Below, piece after piece: positions 28,543-37,437 of a DNA stretch of 64,000 bases. Each line of letters opens with the position of its first letter. The stretch's first letter is position 1. The stretch comes from Rahnella ecdela (lineage in GTDB: Bacteria > Pseudomonadota > Gammaproteobacteria > Enterobacterales > Enterobacteriaceae), in NCBI RefSeq assembly GCF_019049625.1, contig NZ_JAFMOY010000116.1, positions 38,023 to 102,022 on the forward strand, read 5' to 3'. The position numbers were made by a program, and so were the translations under genes. The notes beneath the pieces were generated by a model. It was not told the DNA's origin and ran no database searches. It was given only the letters and a program-made list of their open reading frames with translations.

Positions 28543-30237
28543 ATGAAAACGCTGCTGATGATAGACAGTTCGCTCGGACAGGCTCGCAGCCATCTGGCGA
28601 AAAATTTGCTTGCTGCCGCTGCTGTGAAAGCAGGGCATCAGGTCGTTGAACAGGCTGCTGACGCTGAAATCGTCATTGTTGCCGGTGAAACTGTGCCAAA
28701 CGACGCCGCTCTGACCGGCAAAAATATTTACACCGGCGATGTGGCGGATGCCGTGCGTGATCCGCAGTCCTTCCTGCAACGTGCGCTGACCGAAGCCAAA
28801 CCTTATGTCGCACCGGTTGCGGCAGCAGCCGCTCCTGCGGCGGGCGGTCCGAAACGTATCGTTGCTATCACAGCTTGTCCGACCGGTGTTGCACACACCT
28901 TTATGGCAGCTGAAGCGATTGAAAGCGAAGCGAAAAAACGTGGCTGGTGGGTCAAGGTTGAAACCCGCGGTTCCGTGGGCGCAGGCAATGCCATTACACC
29001 AGAAGAAGTTGCAGCGGCCGATCTGGTGATCGTCGCGGCTGACATCGAAGTGGATCTGGCGAAATTTGCCGGTAAGCCGATGTACCGCACCTCTACCGGT
29101 CTGGCACTGAAAAAGACCAAACAGGAACTGGACAAAGCACTGGTCGAAGCTGAGCTTTTCCAGCCTGCGGCGCAGGGTGCAGCATCTGGCATTAAGAAGA
29201 AAGAAGCGGGCGGCGCAGGCCCGTACCGTCACCTCCTGACCGGCGTGTCTTACATGCTGCCAATGGTGGTTGCGGGGGGGCTTTGTATCGCGCTGTCATT
29301 TGTTTTCGGTATCAAAGCCTTTGAAGTGAAAGGCACGCTGGCCGCTGCGCTGATGCAAATCGGTGGCGCTTCTGCTTTCGCGCTGATGGTGCCGGTTCTG
29401 GCCGGTTTTATTGCCTTCTCCATCGCTGACCGTCCGGGTCTTACGCCGGGTCTTATCGGTGGCATGCTGGCAGTGAGCACGGGTGCCGGTTTCCTCGGCG
29501 GTATTATTGCCGGTTTCCTGGCGGGTTATGTGGCGAAAGCCATCAGCGGTAAGCTGAAATTACCGCAAAGTATGGAAGCGCTGAAACCTATCCTGATTAT
29601 TCCGCTGGTTGCGAGTCTGATTACCGGTCTGGTGATGATTTATGTGGTTGGTACGCCGGTCGCTAAAATCATGGCGGGTCTGACAGCATGGTTGCAATCT
29701 CTGGGTACAGCGAATGCGGTTCTGCTTGGCGCAATCCTGGGTGCAATGATGTGTACCGACATGGGTGGCCCGGTGAACAAAGCCGCTTACGCGTTCGGCG
29801 TGGCACTGTTGAGTTCCTCCGTCTACGCACCAATGGCCGCTATCATGGCTGCGGGTATGGTTCCACCGCTGGCGATGGGGCTGGCAACATTGCTGGCGCG
29901 TCATAAGTTTGAGCAAAGTGAACGTGAAGGTGGTAAAGCCGCGCTGGTGTTGGGACTGTGCTTTATCTCTGAAGGTGCGATTCCGTTCGCAGCCCGTGAC
30001 CCGATGCGTGTTCTGCCATGCTGTATCGCGGGTGGCGCGCTGACCGGTGCTCTGTCGATGGCATTCCACGCGCAACTGATGGCACCACACGGTGGCCTGT
30101 TCGTTCTGCTGATCCCTGGTGCTATCACACCGGTTCTCGGTTATCTGGTGGCGATTATCGCCGGTACGGTTCTGGCAGGCGGTGCTTACGCGGTTCTGAA
30201 ACGTTCAGATGCTGCGTTAGCCGCGAAAGCTGCATAA
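28543..30237 (+). CDS. fruA: Fructose PTS permease EIIB'BC FruA
   Basis: Imports fructose and phosphorylates it at C1. The 564 residues comprise a degenerate EIIB' domain (1-95, no active cysteine), an alanine-rich linker, the active EIIB domain with phospho-Cys112 (AITACPTGVAHTFMAAEAIE), a lysine/alanine linker and the membrane EIIC domain (from about residue 225, HLLTGVSYMLPMVVAGGL). GGPVNKAAYAF and EGAIPFAARDP are the EIIC sugar-site motifs. Last gene of the operon; a strong terminator follows. Confidence 0.97.
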   Translation: MKTLLMIDSSLGQARSHLAKNLLAAAAVKAGHQVVEQAADAEIVIVAGETVPNDAALTGKNIYTGDVADAVRDPQSFLQRALTEAKPYVAPVAAAAAPAAGGPKRIVAITACPTGVAHTFMAAEAIESEAKKRGWWVKVETRGSVGAGNAITPEEVAAADLVIVAADIEVDLAKFAGKPMYRTSTGLALKKTKQELDKALVEAELFQPAAQGAASGIKKKEAGGAGPYRHLLTGVSYMLPMVVAGGLCIALSFVFGIKAFEVKGTLAAALMQIGGASAFALMVPVLAGFIAFSIADRPGLTPGLIGGMLAVSTGAGFLGGIIAGFLAGYVAKAISGKLKLPQSMEALKPILIIPLVASLITGLVMIYVVGTPVAKIMAGLTAWLQSLGTANAVLLGAILGAMMCTDMGGPVNKAAYAFGVALLSSSVYAPMAAIMAAGMVPPLAMGLATLLARHKFEQSEREGGKAALVLGLCFISEGAIPFAARDPMRVLPCCIAGGALTGALSMAFHAQLMAPHGGLFVLLIPGAITPVLGYLVAIIAGTVLAGGAYAVLKRSDAALAAKAA

Positions 30238-30257
30238 CAGTAAATTGATAAAAACAA

Positions 30258-30287
30258 AAAGGCGCGACATGTGAATGTCGCGCCTTT
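30258..30287. terminator. Strong bidirectional terminator between fruA and nfo
   Basis: A 13-bp stem AAAGGCGCGACAT/ATGTCGCGCCTTT with GTGA loop, followed by six Ts and preceded by A-tracts. It ends both fruA and the convergent nfo transcripts. Confidence 0.92.
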
Positions 30288-30324
30288 TTTATTGCTGCGC
30301 CCTGCGCGAAGGGGGCGGGCGGGT

Positions 30325-31191
30325 TTATGCCGCTGCTTCGTCGTTATCCGCTGTCTGTTGTGCTTTCAGCCAGGCAATTTCATCTTTCCAGATATCCGGA
30401 TTGACCGTTTCGAGGATCATCGGGATGCCATCGAAACGCGCATCTTTCATCATCCAGCTGAACACGGTATTGCCGATATTGCCTTCACCGAGGCTGTGAT
30501 GGCGGTCGACACGGCTGTTGAATTCGCTTTTCGCGTCGTTCAGGTGCATACCGCGCAGATATTTAAAACCGACTACCTCTTCGAAATGTTTGAAGGTTCT
30601 CTCGCATTCTTCCACGGTACGCAGGTCATAACCTGCGGCGAATGCGTGGCAGGTATCGATGCAGACACCGACGCGGCTTTTATCTTCCACACCGTCGATA
30701 ATTTTCGCCAGATGCTCAAAGCGGAAACCGAGATTGCTGCCCTGACCGGCAGTGTTTTCGATAACGGCAGTGACGCCTTTGGTTTTATCCAGAGCAATAT
30801 TCAGTGATTCAGAAATCAGTTCGAGGCATTTATCTTCCTCGATTTGCATCAGATGGCTGCCAGGATGGAAGTTCAGCAGCGACAAACCCAGCTGCTCGCA
30901 GCGCTGTAATTCATCAAGGAATGCTTCGCGGGATTTTTCCAGCGCTTCAGTCACCGGATGCCCGAGGTTAATCAGATAACTGTCATGCGGTAAAATCTGG
31001 TTGCTTTTATAGCCGTATTTTTCACAAGCCAGTTTGAATTTTTCAATCACATCTTCCGGCAATGGCGCGGCTTTCCACTGACGCTGATTCTTGGTGAAAA
31101 GCGCAAAAGCCGTGGCTTCCAGCTCATGTGCGCGCAATACCGCCTGATCGACACCACCGGCTGCACTGACGTGTGCTCCCACAAACTTCAT
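30325..31191 (-). CDS. nfo: Endonuclease IV (AP endonuclease) Nfo
   Basis: Cuts DNA 5' of abasic sites and removes 3' blocking groups in base-excision repair. The 288-residue TIM barrel has the family motifs [46 protein letters not shown] (zinc ligands) and ETVNPD near the end. AGGAG precedes ATG 31191. In E. coli nfo is also next to yeiH, where it belongs to the SoxRS regulon; I did not find a clear soxbox here. Confidence 0.96.
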   Translation of the reverse strand: MKFVGAHVSAAGGVDQAVLRAHELEATAFALFTKNQRQWKAAPLPEDVIEKFKLACEKYGYKSNQILPHDSYLINLGHPVTEALEKSREAFLDELQRCEQLGLSLLNFHPGSHLMQIEEDKCLELISESLNIALDKTKGVTAVIENTAGQGSNLGFRFEHLAKIIDGVEDKSRVGVCIDTCHAFAAGYDLRTVEECERTFKHFEEVVGFKYLRGMHLNDAKSEFNSRVDRHHSLGEGNIGNTVFSWMMKDARFDGIPMILETVNPDIWKDEIAWLKAQQTADNDEAAA

Positions 31192-31233
31192 TTTTGCTCC
31201 TCAGTTATTCATCGCGTTTATCAACGAATGATA

Positions 31234-31254
31234 GCGCCTCCGGACAGGAGGCGC
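31234..31254. other. GC-rich hairpin between yeiH and nfo
   Basis: A 7-bp stem GCGCCTC/GAGGCGC with a 7-nt loop in the 90-base gap between yeiH (ends 31282) and nfo (starts 31191). There is no T-tract, so it may be an RNA stabiliser or weak terminator for yeiH. Confidence 0.5.
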
Positions 31255-31281
31255 AGCATCGGAGTGTTAAAAGCCGCAACA

Positions 31282-32394
31282 TCAGCTAAAAATGTGCTGA
31301 ACCAGCTGGTTGATACCGGCACCGCCGACAATCAGCCAGATGAACAGGATTGCCGCCAGCAGCATCGGTTTCAGCCCCGCCTGACGCAGCGCGCTCATGT
31401 GCGTTGTCAGCCCGAGCGCCGCCATCGCCATCGCCAGTAACACGGTATCAAGCGTAATCAGCGGCGGTATCCAGCTGTGCGGCAGAATATTCAGCGAATT
31501 GAACGCTGCCACCAGAATAAACAGCAGGGCAAACCACGGAATAGTGATATTGCGCAGACCGGCATTCTGGCCGCCTTGCTGAACTTCGCGGCGGGATTTC
31601 CAGCCAGAGAGCAGCAGCAGGAACGGCGCCAGCATCATGACGCGGATCATCTTGGCGATCACCGCGGCATTTTCAGCATCCGGGCTGACACCCTGACCGG
31701 CGGCCACGACCTGCGCGACTTCATGCACTGTCGAACCGGTGTAAATCCCAAACTGTGACGCGGTGAAACTCAGCCAGTGATATTGCTCATTCAGATGCCA
31801 TAACCACGGATAGAGGAAGATGGCCGTTGTCCCGAAGATAACCACTGTGGCTACCGCGACGGTGACTTTTTCCGCTTTGGCATCCAGCACCGGTTCCGTC
31901 GCCATTACGGCGGCTGCCCCACAGATACTGCTACCTGCGCCAATCAGCATCGATGTATCGCGGTCTAATTTAAACACCCGTTGCCCGAGCCAGCAGGCAA
32001 GGGCGAAGGTGGAGCACAACATCATGGCGTCAATCAGAATGCCGGTTGCGCCGACATCAGCGATTTGCGCGAACGTCAGGCGCATACCGTAGAGGATAAT
32101 CCCCAGGCGCAGCAGACGCTGTTTTGCCAGCGAGACACCGCTGTCGCACCAGGGCTTTGCGGCTGGATAAACCGTGTTGCCGACCACCATGCCGATGACA
32201 ATCGCCAGCGTGAGCGCGCTCAGACCGAGATGGCTCAGGGCCGGGAAATTGCTTAACCAGACCGCCAGTCCGGTAATGGCGCCGGTCAGTGCCAGGCCAG
32301 GGAGCAGGCGGCTGTAACCGCCCCGTTTTTGCAGCGCAGGCTGGTCAACATCATGTTTAAGCGCGTCGCTTTTATGCAGTGAAAATTGGGTCAT
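31282..32394 (-). CDS. yeiH: YeiH family putative sulfate/sulfite-exporter-like membrane protein
   Basis: A 370-residue inner-membrane protein of the UPF0324 family with about ten hydrophobic segments. The conserved blocks GAGSSICGAAAVMATEPVLD and FTASQFGIYTGSTVHEVAQV are clear. ATG 32394 has GAGGAACGG in front, and the frame's earlier codons lie in the divergent promoter. Transport of sulfur oxyanions is proposed for the family but not proven. Divergent from its likely regulator yeiE, as in E. coli. Confidence 0.9.
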   Translation of the reverse strand: MTQFSLHKSDALKHDVDQPALQKRGGYSRLLPGLALTGAITGLAVWLSNFPALSHLGLSALTLAIVIGMVVGNTVYPAAKPWCDSGVSLAKQRLLRLGIILYGMRLTFAQIADVGATGILIDAMMLCSTFALACWLGQRVFKLDRDTSMLIGAGSSICGAAAVMATEPVLDAKAEKVTVAVATVVIFGTTAIFLYPWLWHLNEQYHWLSFTASQFGIYTGSTVHEVAQVVAAGQGVSPDAENAAVIAKMIRVMMLAPFLLLLSGWKSRREVQQGGQNAGLRNITIPWFALLFILVAAFNSLNILPHSWIPPLITLDTVLLAMAMAALGLTTHMSALRQAGLKPMLLAAILFIWLIVGGAGINQLVQHIFS

Positions 32395-32459
32395 CGTCCG
32401 TTCCTCGTTCAGGAGTGATGACATAAGGCTACGCTGCGCTTATATAAAAATGAAATAGA

Positions 32460-32473
32460 TTATAACTTTATAA
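32460..32473. promoter_or_regulatory. Dyad in the yeiH/yeiE divergent promoter
   Basis: TTATAACTTTATAA is an inverted repeat (TTATAA arms, 2-base centre) 66 bases upstream of yeiH and 112 upstream of yeiE. It could be the YeiE operator, or overlap promoter -10 elements. Seen by eye only. Confidence 0.4.
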
Positions 32474-32584
32474 CCTATCTGAAAAACTGGTATAAAGAAT
32501 TCATTCAAAAGAGACCTGCAAGGCGAGGGTCTATACTAAAAAGAACAAGCGTGCAGTCAGGCGCATGAGAACAGCGGGACATTT

Positions 32585-33457
32585 ATGCACATAACATTGC
32601 GACAACTTGAAGTTTTCGCCGAGGTGCTGAAAAGCGGTTCGACCACGCAGGCGTCGGTTGTGCTTTCATTATCACAATCGGCGGTCAGCGCGGCGCTGGC
32701 CGATATCGAAGGGCAGCTCGGCGTGCAGTTATTTGACCGTGTCGGAAAGCGTCTGGTAATTAATGAGCATGGGCGTTTGCTGTACCCGAAAGCGCTGGCA
32801 TTGCTGGAACAGGCGGGGGAAATAGAGCGTCTGTTTAATCAGGATAACGGTTCGCTGCGCATTGGGGCCAGCAGCACCATCGGCAATTACATGCTTCCGG
32901 CGATGATTGCCGGTTACCGGCTGGATTTCCCTGATACGCCGCTGGAACTGAATGTCGGCAACACTAACGACGTCATCAATGCGGTGGCCGATTTTCGTGT
33001 CGATCTGGGGCTTATCGAAGGCCCGTGTCAGATGCCGGAGCTGATCACTCAGCCCTGGCTGGACGATGAACTGGTGGTGTTCGTTGCCCCCGAAAATCCG
33101 CTGGCGGGGCAGGTTGTTTCCCTCGAATCGCTGGCGCGTGAACCGTGGATCTTGCGTGAGCGTGGTTCCGGTACACGCGAAGTACTCGATCACCTGCTGT
33201 TGCCGCAGTTGCCCGATTTTAATCTGGTGATGGAGCTGGGCAATTCTGAAGCCATCAAGCATGCCGTGCGTCACGGAATCGGTATCAGTTGTCTTTCACG
33301 ACGGGTGATTGCGGAGCAGCTGGCCAGCGGTTCGCTGGTGGAAATCCGCCTGCCGGTCGCGCCGCTGGTGCGCAAACTTTACCTTATACATCATCGCCAG
33401 AAACACATTTCCGGTGCCTTATCGCGCTTTCTGACCTATTGCCGCGAAGCCCTATAA
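32585..33457 (+). CDS. yeiE: LysR-family transcriptional regulator YeiE
   Basis: A 290-residue LysR regulator: N-terminal helix-turn-helix ([40 protein letters not shown]), linker and two-lobed effector domain ([32 protein letters not shown]). The match to E. coli YeiE includes the ligand-pocket block SSTIGNY. In enteric bacteria YeiE has been linked to sulfite or iron responses. Located divergent from yeiH and upstream of lysP, as in E. coli. Confidence 0.92.
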   Translation: MHITLRQLEVFAEVLKSGSTTQASVVLSLSQSAVSAALADIEGQLGVQLFDRVGKRLVINEHGRLLYPKALALLEQAGEIERLFNQDNGSLRIGASSTIGNYMLPAMIAGYRLDFPDTPLELNVGNTNDVINAVADFRVDLGLIEGPCQMPELITQPWLDDELVVFVAPENPLAGQVVSLESLAREPWILRERGSGTREVLDHLLLPQLPDFNLVMELGNSEAIKHAVRHGIGISCLSRRVIAEQLASGSLVEIRLPVAPLVRKLYLIHHRQKHISGALSRFLTYCREAL

Positions 33458-33481
33458 CGGTCTTTCGCTAATGATCGACGG

Positions 33482-33508
33482 CCTGTTATGAAGGTGTCTT
33501 ATAACAGG
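33482..33508. other. Dyad between yeiE and lysP
   Basis: CCTGTTAT at 33482-33489 pairs with ATAACAGG at 33501-33508 around an 11-base loop. It could be a yeiE terminator (no T-tract) or a regulator site for lysP. Confidence 0.4.
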
Positions 33509-33588
33509 TCGTTCCTGCTATTCAGAGCGGCAGGTTTTGCTACAATCCGCGCTTAAATTTCCACATGACGAGCGGATATAGGGTAAAA

Positions 33589-35064
33589 ATGGCTCAACAA
33601 CCTACAAAAAATACGCAGGTGGCACCCACACTGCGTCGCGAGCTGAAGGCACGTCACTTAACGATGATCGCCATCGGCGGTTCAATTGGTACGGGTTTAT
33701 TCGTCGCATCTGGTGCGACCGTTTCACAGGCAGGGCCGGGTGGCGCGCTGCTCTCCTACGCATTAATTGGCATCATGGTTTACTTCCTGATGACCAGTCT
33801 CGGTGAACTGGCGGCGTTCATGCCGGTATCCGGCTCATTCTCCACATACGGTTCCCGTTATGTTGAGGAAGGCTTCGGTTTCGCACTCGGCTGGAACTAC
33901 TGGTACAACTGGGCAGTCACCATCGCGGTTGACCTGGTTGCCTCACAACTGGTGATGAACTACTGGTTCCCGGACACGCCGGGCTGGATCTGGAGCGCCT
34001 TGTTCCTTGGCCTGATTTTCCTGCTGAACTACATCTCTGTTCGCGGTTTCGGCGAAGCAGAATACTGGTTCTCGCTGATCAAAGTGGTCACCGTCATCAT
34101 CTTTATCGCCGTGAGCGTGCTGATGATCACCGGCATTATGCGCGGCGGCGAAACGGCTGGCTGGCATAACTGGGCTATCGGCGATGCGCCATTTGCGGGC
34201 GGTTTTGCCTCGATGATAGGCGTGGCGATGATAGTCGGCTTCTCCTTCCAGGGTACTGAACTGATTGGCGTTGCAGCCGGTGAATCTGAAAACCCGGGCA
34301 AAAACATCCCGCGTGCGGTTCGTCAGGTATTCTGGCGTATCCTGCTGTTCTATATTCTGGCGATCCTGGTGATCAGCCTGATCATTCCTTATACCGATCC
34401 GAATCTGCTGCGTAACGAAGTCGGCGATATCTCGGTCAGCCCGTTCACGCTGGTGTTCCGCAATGCCGGTCTGCTGTCCGCTGCGGCGGTGATGAATGCG
34501 GTTATCCTGACAGCCGTGCTGTCAGCCGGTAACTCCGGGATGTACGCCTCTACCCGTATGCTGTTTACGCTGGCAAGCGAAGGCAAAGCGCCACGCATGT
34601 TCGCCAAACTGTCGAAAGGCGGGGTGCCACGTAACGCACTGTATGCGACCACGATTGTGGCGGCGTTGTGCTTCCTGAGCTCAATGTTTGGTAATCAGAC
34701 CGTTTACCTGTGGCTGCTGAACACCTCGGGTATGACCGGCTTTATCGCCTGGCTCGGCATTGCTGTCAGCCATTACCGCTTCCGTCGTGGTTATGTTTCA
34801 CAAGGGCGTGACCTGAAGAGACTGCCTTACCTTTCTGGCTTCTTCCCGTTCGGTCCGATCTTCGCCTTTGTTTTGTGTCTGATCATTACGCTGGGGCAAA
34901 ACTATCAGGCGTTTATGAAAGACACCATTGACTGGTATGGCGTGGCGGCGACTTACATCGGCCTGCCGTTGTTCCTGACCATCTGGTTCGGCTACAAGCT
35001 GACCAAAGGCACTAAAGTGGTGAAATACAGCGAAATGGAATTCCCGGATCACGTCGATAAGTAA
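33589..35064 (+). CDS. lysP: Lysine-specific permease LysP
   Basis: Inner-membrane lysine:proton symporter of the amino-acid/polyamine family, with 12 segments; in E. coli it also senses lysine through CadC. The 491 residues include LRRELKARHLTMIAIGGSIG, GALLSYALIGIMVYFLMTSL, PVSGSFSTYGSRYVEEGFGF and GFSFQGTELIGVAAGESENP. ATG 33589 has AGGG upstream; an in-frame ATG at 33565 lacks a ribosome site and is less likely. Confidence 0.95.
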   Translation: MAQQPTKNTQVAPTLRRELKARHLTMIAIGGSIGTGLFVASGATVSQAGPGGALLSYALIGIMVYFLMTSLGELAAFMPVSGSFSTYGSRYVEEGFGFALGWNYWYNWAVTIAVDLVASQLVMNYWFPDTPGWIWSALFLGLIFLLNYISVRGFGEAEYWFSLIKVVTVIIFIAVSVLMITGIMRGGETAGWHNWAIGDAPFAGGFASMIGVAMIVGFSFQGTELIGVAAGESENPGKNIPRAVRQVFWRILLFYILAILVISLIIPYTDPNLLRNEVGDISVSPFTLVFRNAGLLSAAAVMNAVILTAVLSAGNSGMYASTRMLFTLASEGKAPRMFAKLSKGGVPRNALYATTIVAALCFLSSMFGNQTVYLWLLNTSGMTGFIAWLGIAVSHYRFRRGYVSQGRDLKRLPYLSGFFPFGPIFAFVLCLIITLGQNYQAFMKDTIDWYGVAATYIGLPLFLTIWFGYKLTKGTKVVKYSEMEFPDHVDK

Positions 35065-35096
35065 CCGGCTGGGTTTTGGAGATATTCATATCGTTG

Positions 35097-35122
35097 AAAA
35101 GCGGAGCTCAGACTCCGCTTTT
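35097..35122 (+). terminator. Rho-independent terminator of lysP
   Basis: Perfect 10-bp stem AAAAGCGGAG/CTCCGCTTTT with CTCAGA loop, running into a T-tract. It lies 32 bases after the lysP stop. Confidence 0.92.
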
Positions 35123-35217
35123 TTATGCCTGCGATTCAGTAAAGGAGAGCAGAAAACATCATGCTTTGTTACCGCTGCGTTTAATGTCTGCGTCTGATAG
35201 GTTTTGCAAAATACATT

Positions 35218-35234
35218 GATAATTATTATCATTT
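35218..35234. promoter_or_regulatory. Fur box upstream of the siderophore ABC genes
   Basis: GATAATTATTATCATTT matches the start and centre of the 19-bp Fur consensus GATAATGATAATCATTATC with two internal mismatches. It is 74 bases before the permease ATG, so iron repression is expected. Confidence 0.85.
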
Positions 35235-35307
35235 GTTCCCTTTCTTTGGGAATAGCAGAATATCTGTTCCCGCCGTAAGTTTTTAACTTAATGAGATTGA
35301 AGCGAAA

Positions 35308-36390
35308 ATGAGTGCAACTACCGAACCCGCGCTGGCGGTGAAAGGCAACGCCCCGGACGGCGTGATGGGGCGATACCAGAATATCGTACGCCGCCGTCTG
35401 TTAATCATGCTGGTCCTCGTGCTGGCGATCGTCGTCTCGCTGGTGATTGATTTCATTATGGGACCTTCGGGGTTGTCGCTCGGTACGCTGTGGAAAACCC
35501 TGTTTGATGCGGCAGCAGCCGATCCGGGGACGCGCGTGATTGTCTGGGATATCCGGTTGCCTTACGCGCTGATGGCGGTGGCGGTAGGCATGTCGCTGGG
35601 TCTTGCCGGTGCGGAAATGCAGACCATCCTGAATAACCCGCTGGCCAGTCCGTTTACACTGGGCGTATCTTCTGCTGCGGCGTTCGGTGCAGCGCTGGCG
35701 ATTGTGCTGGGTATTGGTATTCCGGGTATTCCCGATCAGTGGTTTATCTCTGCTAACGCCTTTATTTTTGCCTTGCTGGCCGCCCTGATGCTTGATGGCA
35801 TCACCCGCTGGACACGTGTCGCCAGTTCCGGCGTGGTGCTGTTTGGTATTGCGCTGGTATTTACCTTCAATGCACTGGTTTCACTGATGCAGTTTATCGC
35901 CACCGAAGACACCTTACAGGGGCTGGTTTTCTGGACGATGGGCAGTCTGGCGCGTGCGTCGTGGGTGAAACTGGGCGTAATGCTGCTGGCATTCCTGGTT
36001 CTGTTGCCGTGGTCGATGATGAGCGCGTGGAAGCTGACGGCGCTGCGTCTGGGCGAAGATCGCGCGGTAAGCTTTGGTATCGACGTGCGCCGTTTGCGCC
36101 TCGGCACCTTGCTGCGCATCAGTATTCTTTCCGCACTGGCGGTGGCCTTTGTCGGCCCGATTGGTTTCATCGGTCTGGTGGCGCCGCACATCGCCCGTCT
36201 GATGTTCGGTGAAGATCACCGTTTTTATCTGCCAGCCAGCGCGCTGATTGGCGCGCTGGTGCTTTCAATGGCGTCGGTGGCCTCTAAAAATCTGGTGCCG
36301 GGCGTCATCATTCCGGTGGGGATCGTCACCTCGCTGGTCGGCGTGCCGTTCTTCCTGAGTATTATTCTTCGTCACCGCGGGAACGTCTGA
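35308..36390 (+). CDS. FecCD-family ferric-siderophore ABC transporter permease
   Basis: A 360-residue inner-membrane permease with about ten segments. The FecCD blocks are clear: DIRLPYALMAVAVGMSLGLA, GAEMQTILNNPLASPFTLGV, and VGPIGFIGLVAPHIARLMFG (the ATPase-docking loop). A Fur box precedes it, and its stop overlaps the ATPase start by TGATG. With only one permease it probably works as a homodimer. There is no binding protein or TonB receptor gene nearby, so the siderophore is not known. Confidence 0.88.
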   Translation: MSATTEPALAVKGNAPDGVMGRYQNIVRRRLLIMLVLVLAIVVSLVIDFIMGPSGLSLGTLWKTLFDAAAADPGTRVIVWDIRLPYALMAVAVGMSLGLAGAEMQTILNNPLASPFTLGVSSAAAFGAALAIVLGIGIPGIPDQWFISANAFIFALLAALMLDGITRWTRVASSGVVLFGIALVFTFNALVSLMQFIATEDTLQGLVFWTMGSLARASWVKLGVMLLAFLVLLPWSMMSAWKLTALRLGEDRAVSFGIDVRRLRLGTLLRISILSALAVAFVGPIGFIGLVAPHIARLMFGEDHRFYLPASALIGALVLSMASVASKNLVPGVIIPVGIVTSLVGVPFFLSIILRHRGNV

Positions 36391-37223
36391 TGTCAGCAAT
36401 GCTCGAAACTCAAACTGAAGATTTATTGAATGCCGCCACGCAGGGGCTGCAAATCCGCGATTTCAACGCGGGCTACCCGAAGCGTCATGTCATCCGCAAT
36501 CTTAATGTCCCTATGTTGCCGCGTGGTAAAATCACCGTGCTGCTCGGGCCAAACGGCAGCGGTAAATCGACATTACTGCGCTCACTCGCCGGGCTTAACC
36601 GCGCTCAAGGGCAGTTGCTGCTCGACGGCCATGACTTAATGCCGATGCCTTTTGCCCGTCGTGCCGAACAGGTCGTTTATCTTCCGCAAACCTTGCCAGC
36701 GGGTGTGCATCTGCATGTGCTGGAATCTATTATCGTGGCGCAGCGGGCATCCGGCGGTAAGGGAAAAGCTTCGCAAGGCACCGATAAAGTGATGACGCTG
36801 CTGCGTCAGCTGGGTATCGAGCATCTGGCGCTAAGTTATCTCGATCAGCTTTCCGGCGGCCAGAAACAGCTGGTCGGCCTGGCGCAATCGCTGATCCGCC
36901 AGCCTTCATTACTGCTGCTCGATGAACCGCTCAGTGCACTCGATCTTAACTACCAGTTTCACGTCATGGATCTGGTCCGCAAGGAAACGCAGAAGCGCAA
37001 TATTGTCACCGTAGTCGTTGTGCATGACATCAATATCGCCCTGCGCCACGGCGACCGCGTGCTGATGCTCAAAGACGGCAATCTGATTGCCGATGGAGAA
37101 CCGGAAAACGTGATCACCCCTGAAAGTCTGGCACGTGTTTACGGCGTACGGGGGCGGATTGAGCGTTGCTCGCAGGGGACACCGCAGATTTTGATTGACG
37201 GGCTGGTAGGGGATATTGGGTAA
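36390..37223 (+). CDS. Ferric-siderophore ABC transporter ATPase (FecE/FepC type)
   Basis: The 277-residue ATPase partner of the preceding permease. It has Walker A GPNGSGKS, the Q-loop YLPQTLPAG, signature LSGGQKQLVGLAQSL and Walker B LLLLDEPLSALDL, followed by the switch His in VVHDINIALRHGD, the typical iron-siderophore subfamily pattern. Cotranscribed under the Fur box. Followed by 214 bases of structured non-coding DNA. Confidence 0.9.
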   Translation: MSAMLETQTEDLLNAATQGLQIRDFNAGYPKRHVIRNLNVPMLPRGKITVLLGPNGSGKSTLLRSLAGLNRAQGQLLLDGHDLMPMPFARRAEQVVYLPQTLPAGVHLHVLESIIVAQRASGGKGKASQGTDKVMTLLRQLGIEHLALSYLDQLSGGQKQLVGLAQSLIRQPSLLLLDEPLSALDLNYQFHVMDLVRKETQKRNIVTVVVVHDINIALRHGDRVLMLKDGNLIADGEPENVITPESLARVYGVRGRIERCSQGTPQILIDGLVGDIG

Positions 37224-37437
37224 TTTTGTGGGTTGCCACCCACACGGGCTTTAAATTCAAATTCAAATTCAAGGTCGTGGGCGTCGGCCCACACCGACTT
37301 GGGGGGCGGCCTGTCGCCGCCTTCCCCTCTGGTCGGTTTCGGCGCAGCGCGATAAGTGATCGCTGCGCTTAAAAAAACCGAAATATTCTCGATCAAGCCC
37401 TCGCTGCAAGTGAAAGATTTGTCAGCTTTCTAAAAGC
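37224..37437. repeat. Structured intergenic element, type A copy 1
   Basis: 214 bases without a gene but full of dyads: GTGGGT/ACCCAC (37228-37243), three tandem AAATTC units (37253-37270), GTGGGC/GCCCAC (37277-37292), GGCGGC/GCCGCC (37305-37321) and a nested hairpin with GCGCAGCG/CGCTGCGC (37342-37368) inside CGGTTT/AAACCG (37334-37380). Read on the minus strand it begins GAATATTTCGGTTT and continues GCCGAAACCG-x-CCAGAG, the same order of blocks as the element at 49153-49283. Confidence 0.65.

Noticed and set aside
28258..29232. 324-codon minus-strand frame over fruK/fruA
   Set aside because: It is antisense to clearly identified fruK and fruA and shows no recognisable protein text.
37253..37270. 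AAATTC repeats as a CRISPR or microsatellite locus
   Set aside because: Only three 6-base units with no spacers; I treat them as part of the structured element.
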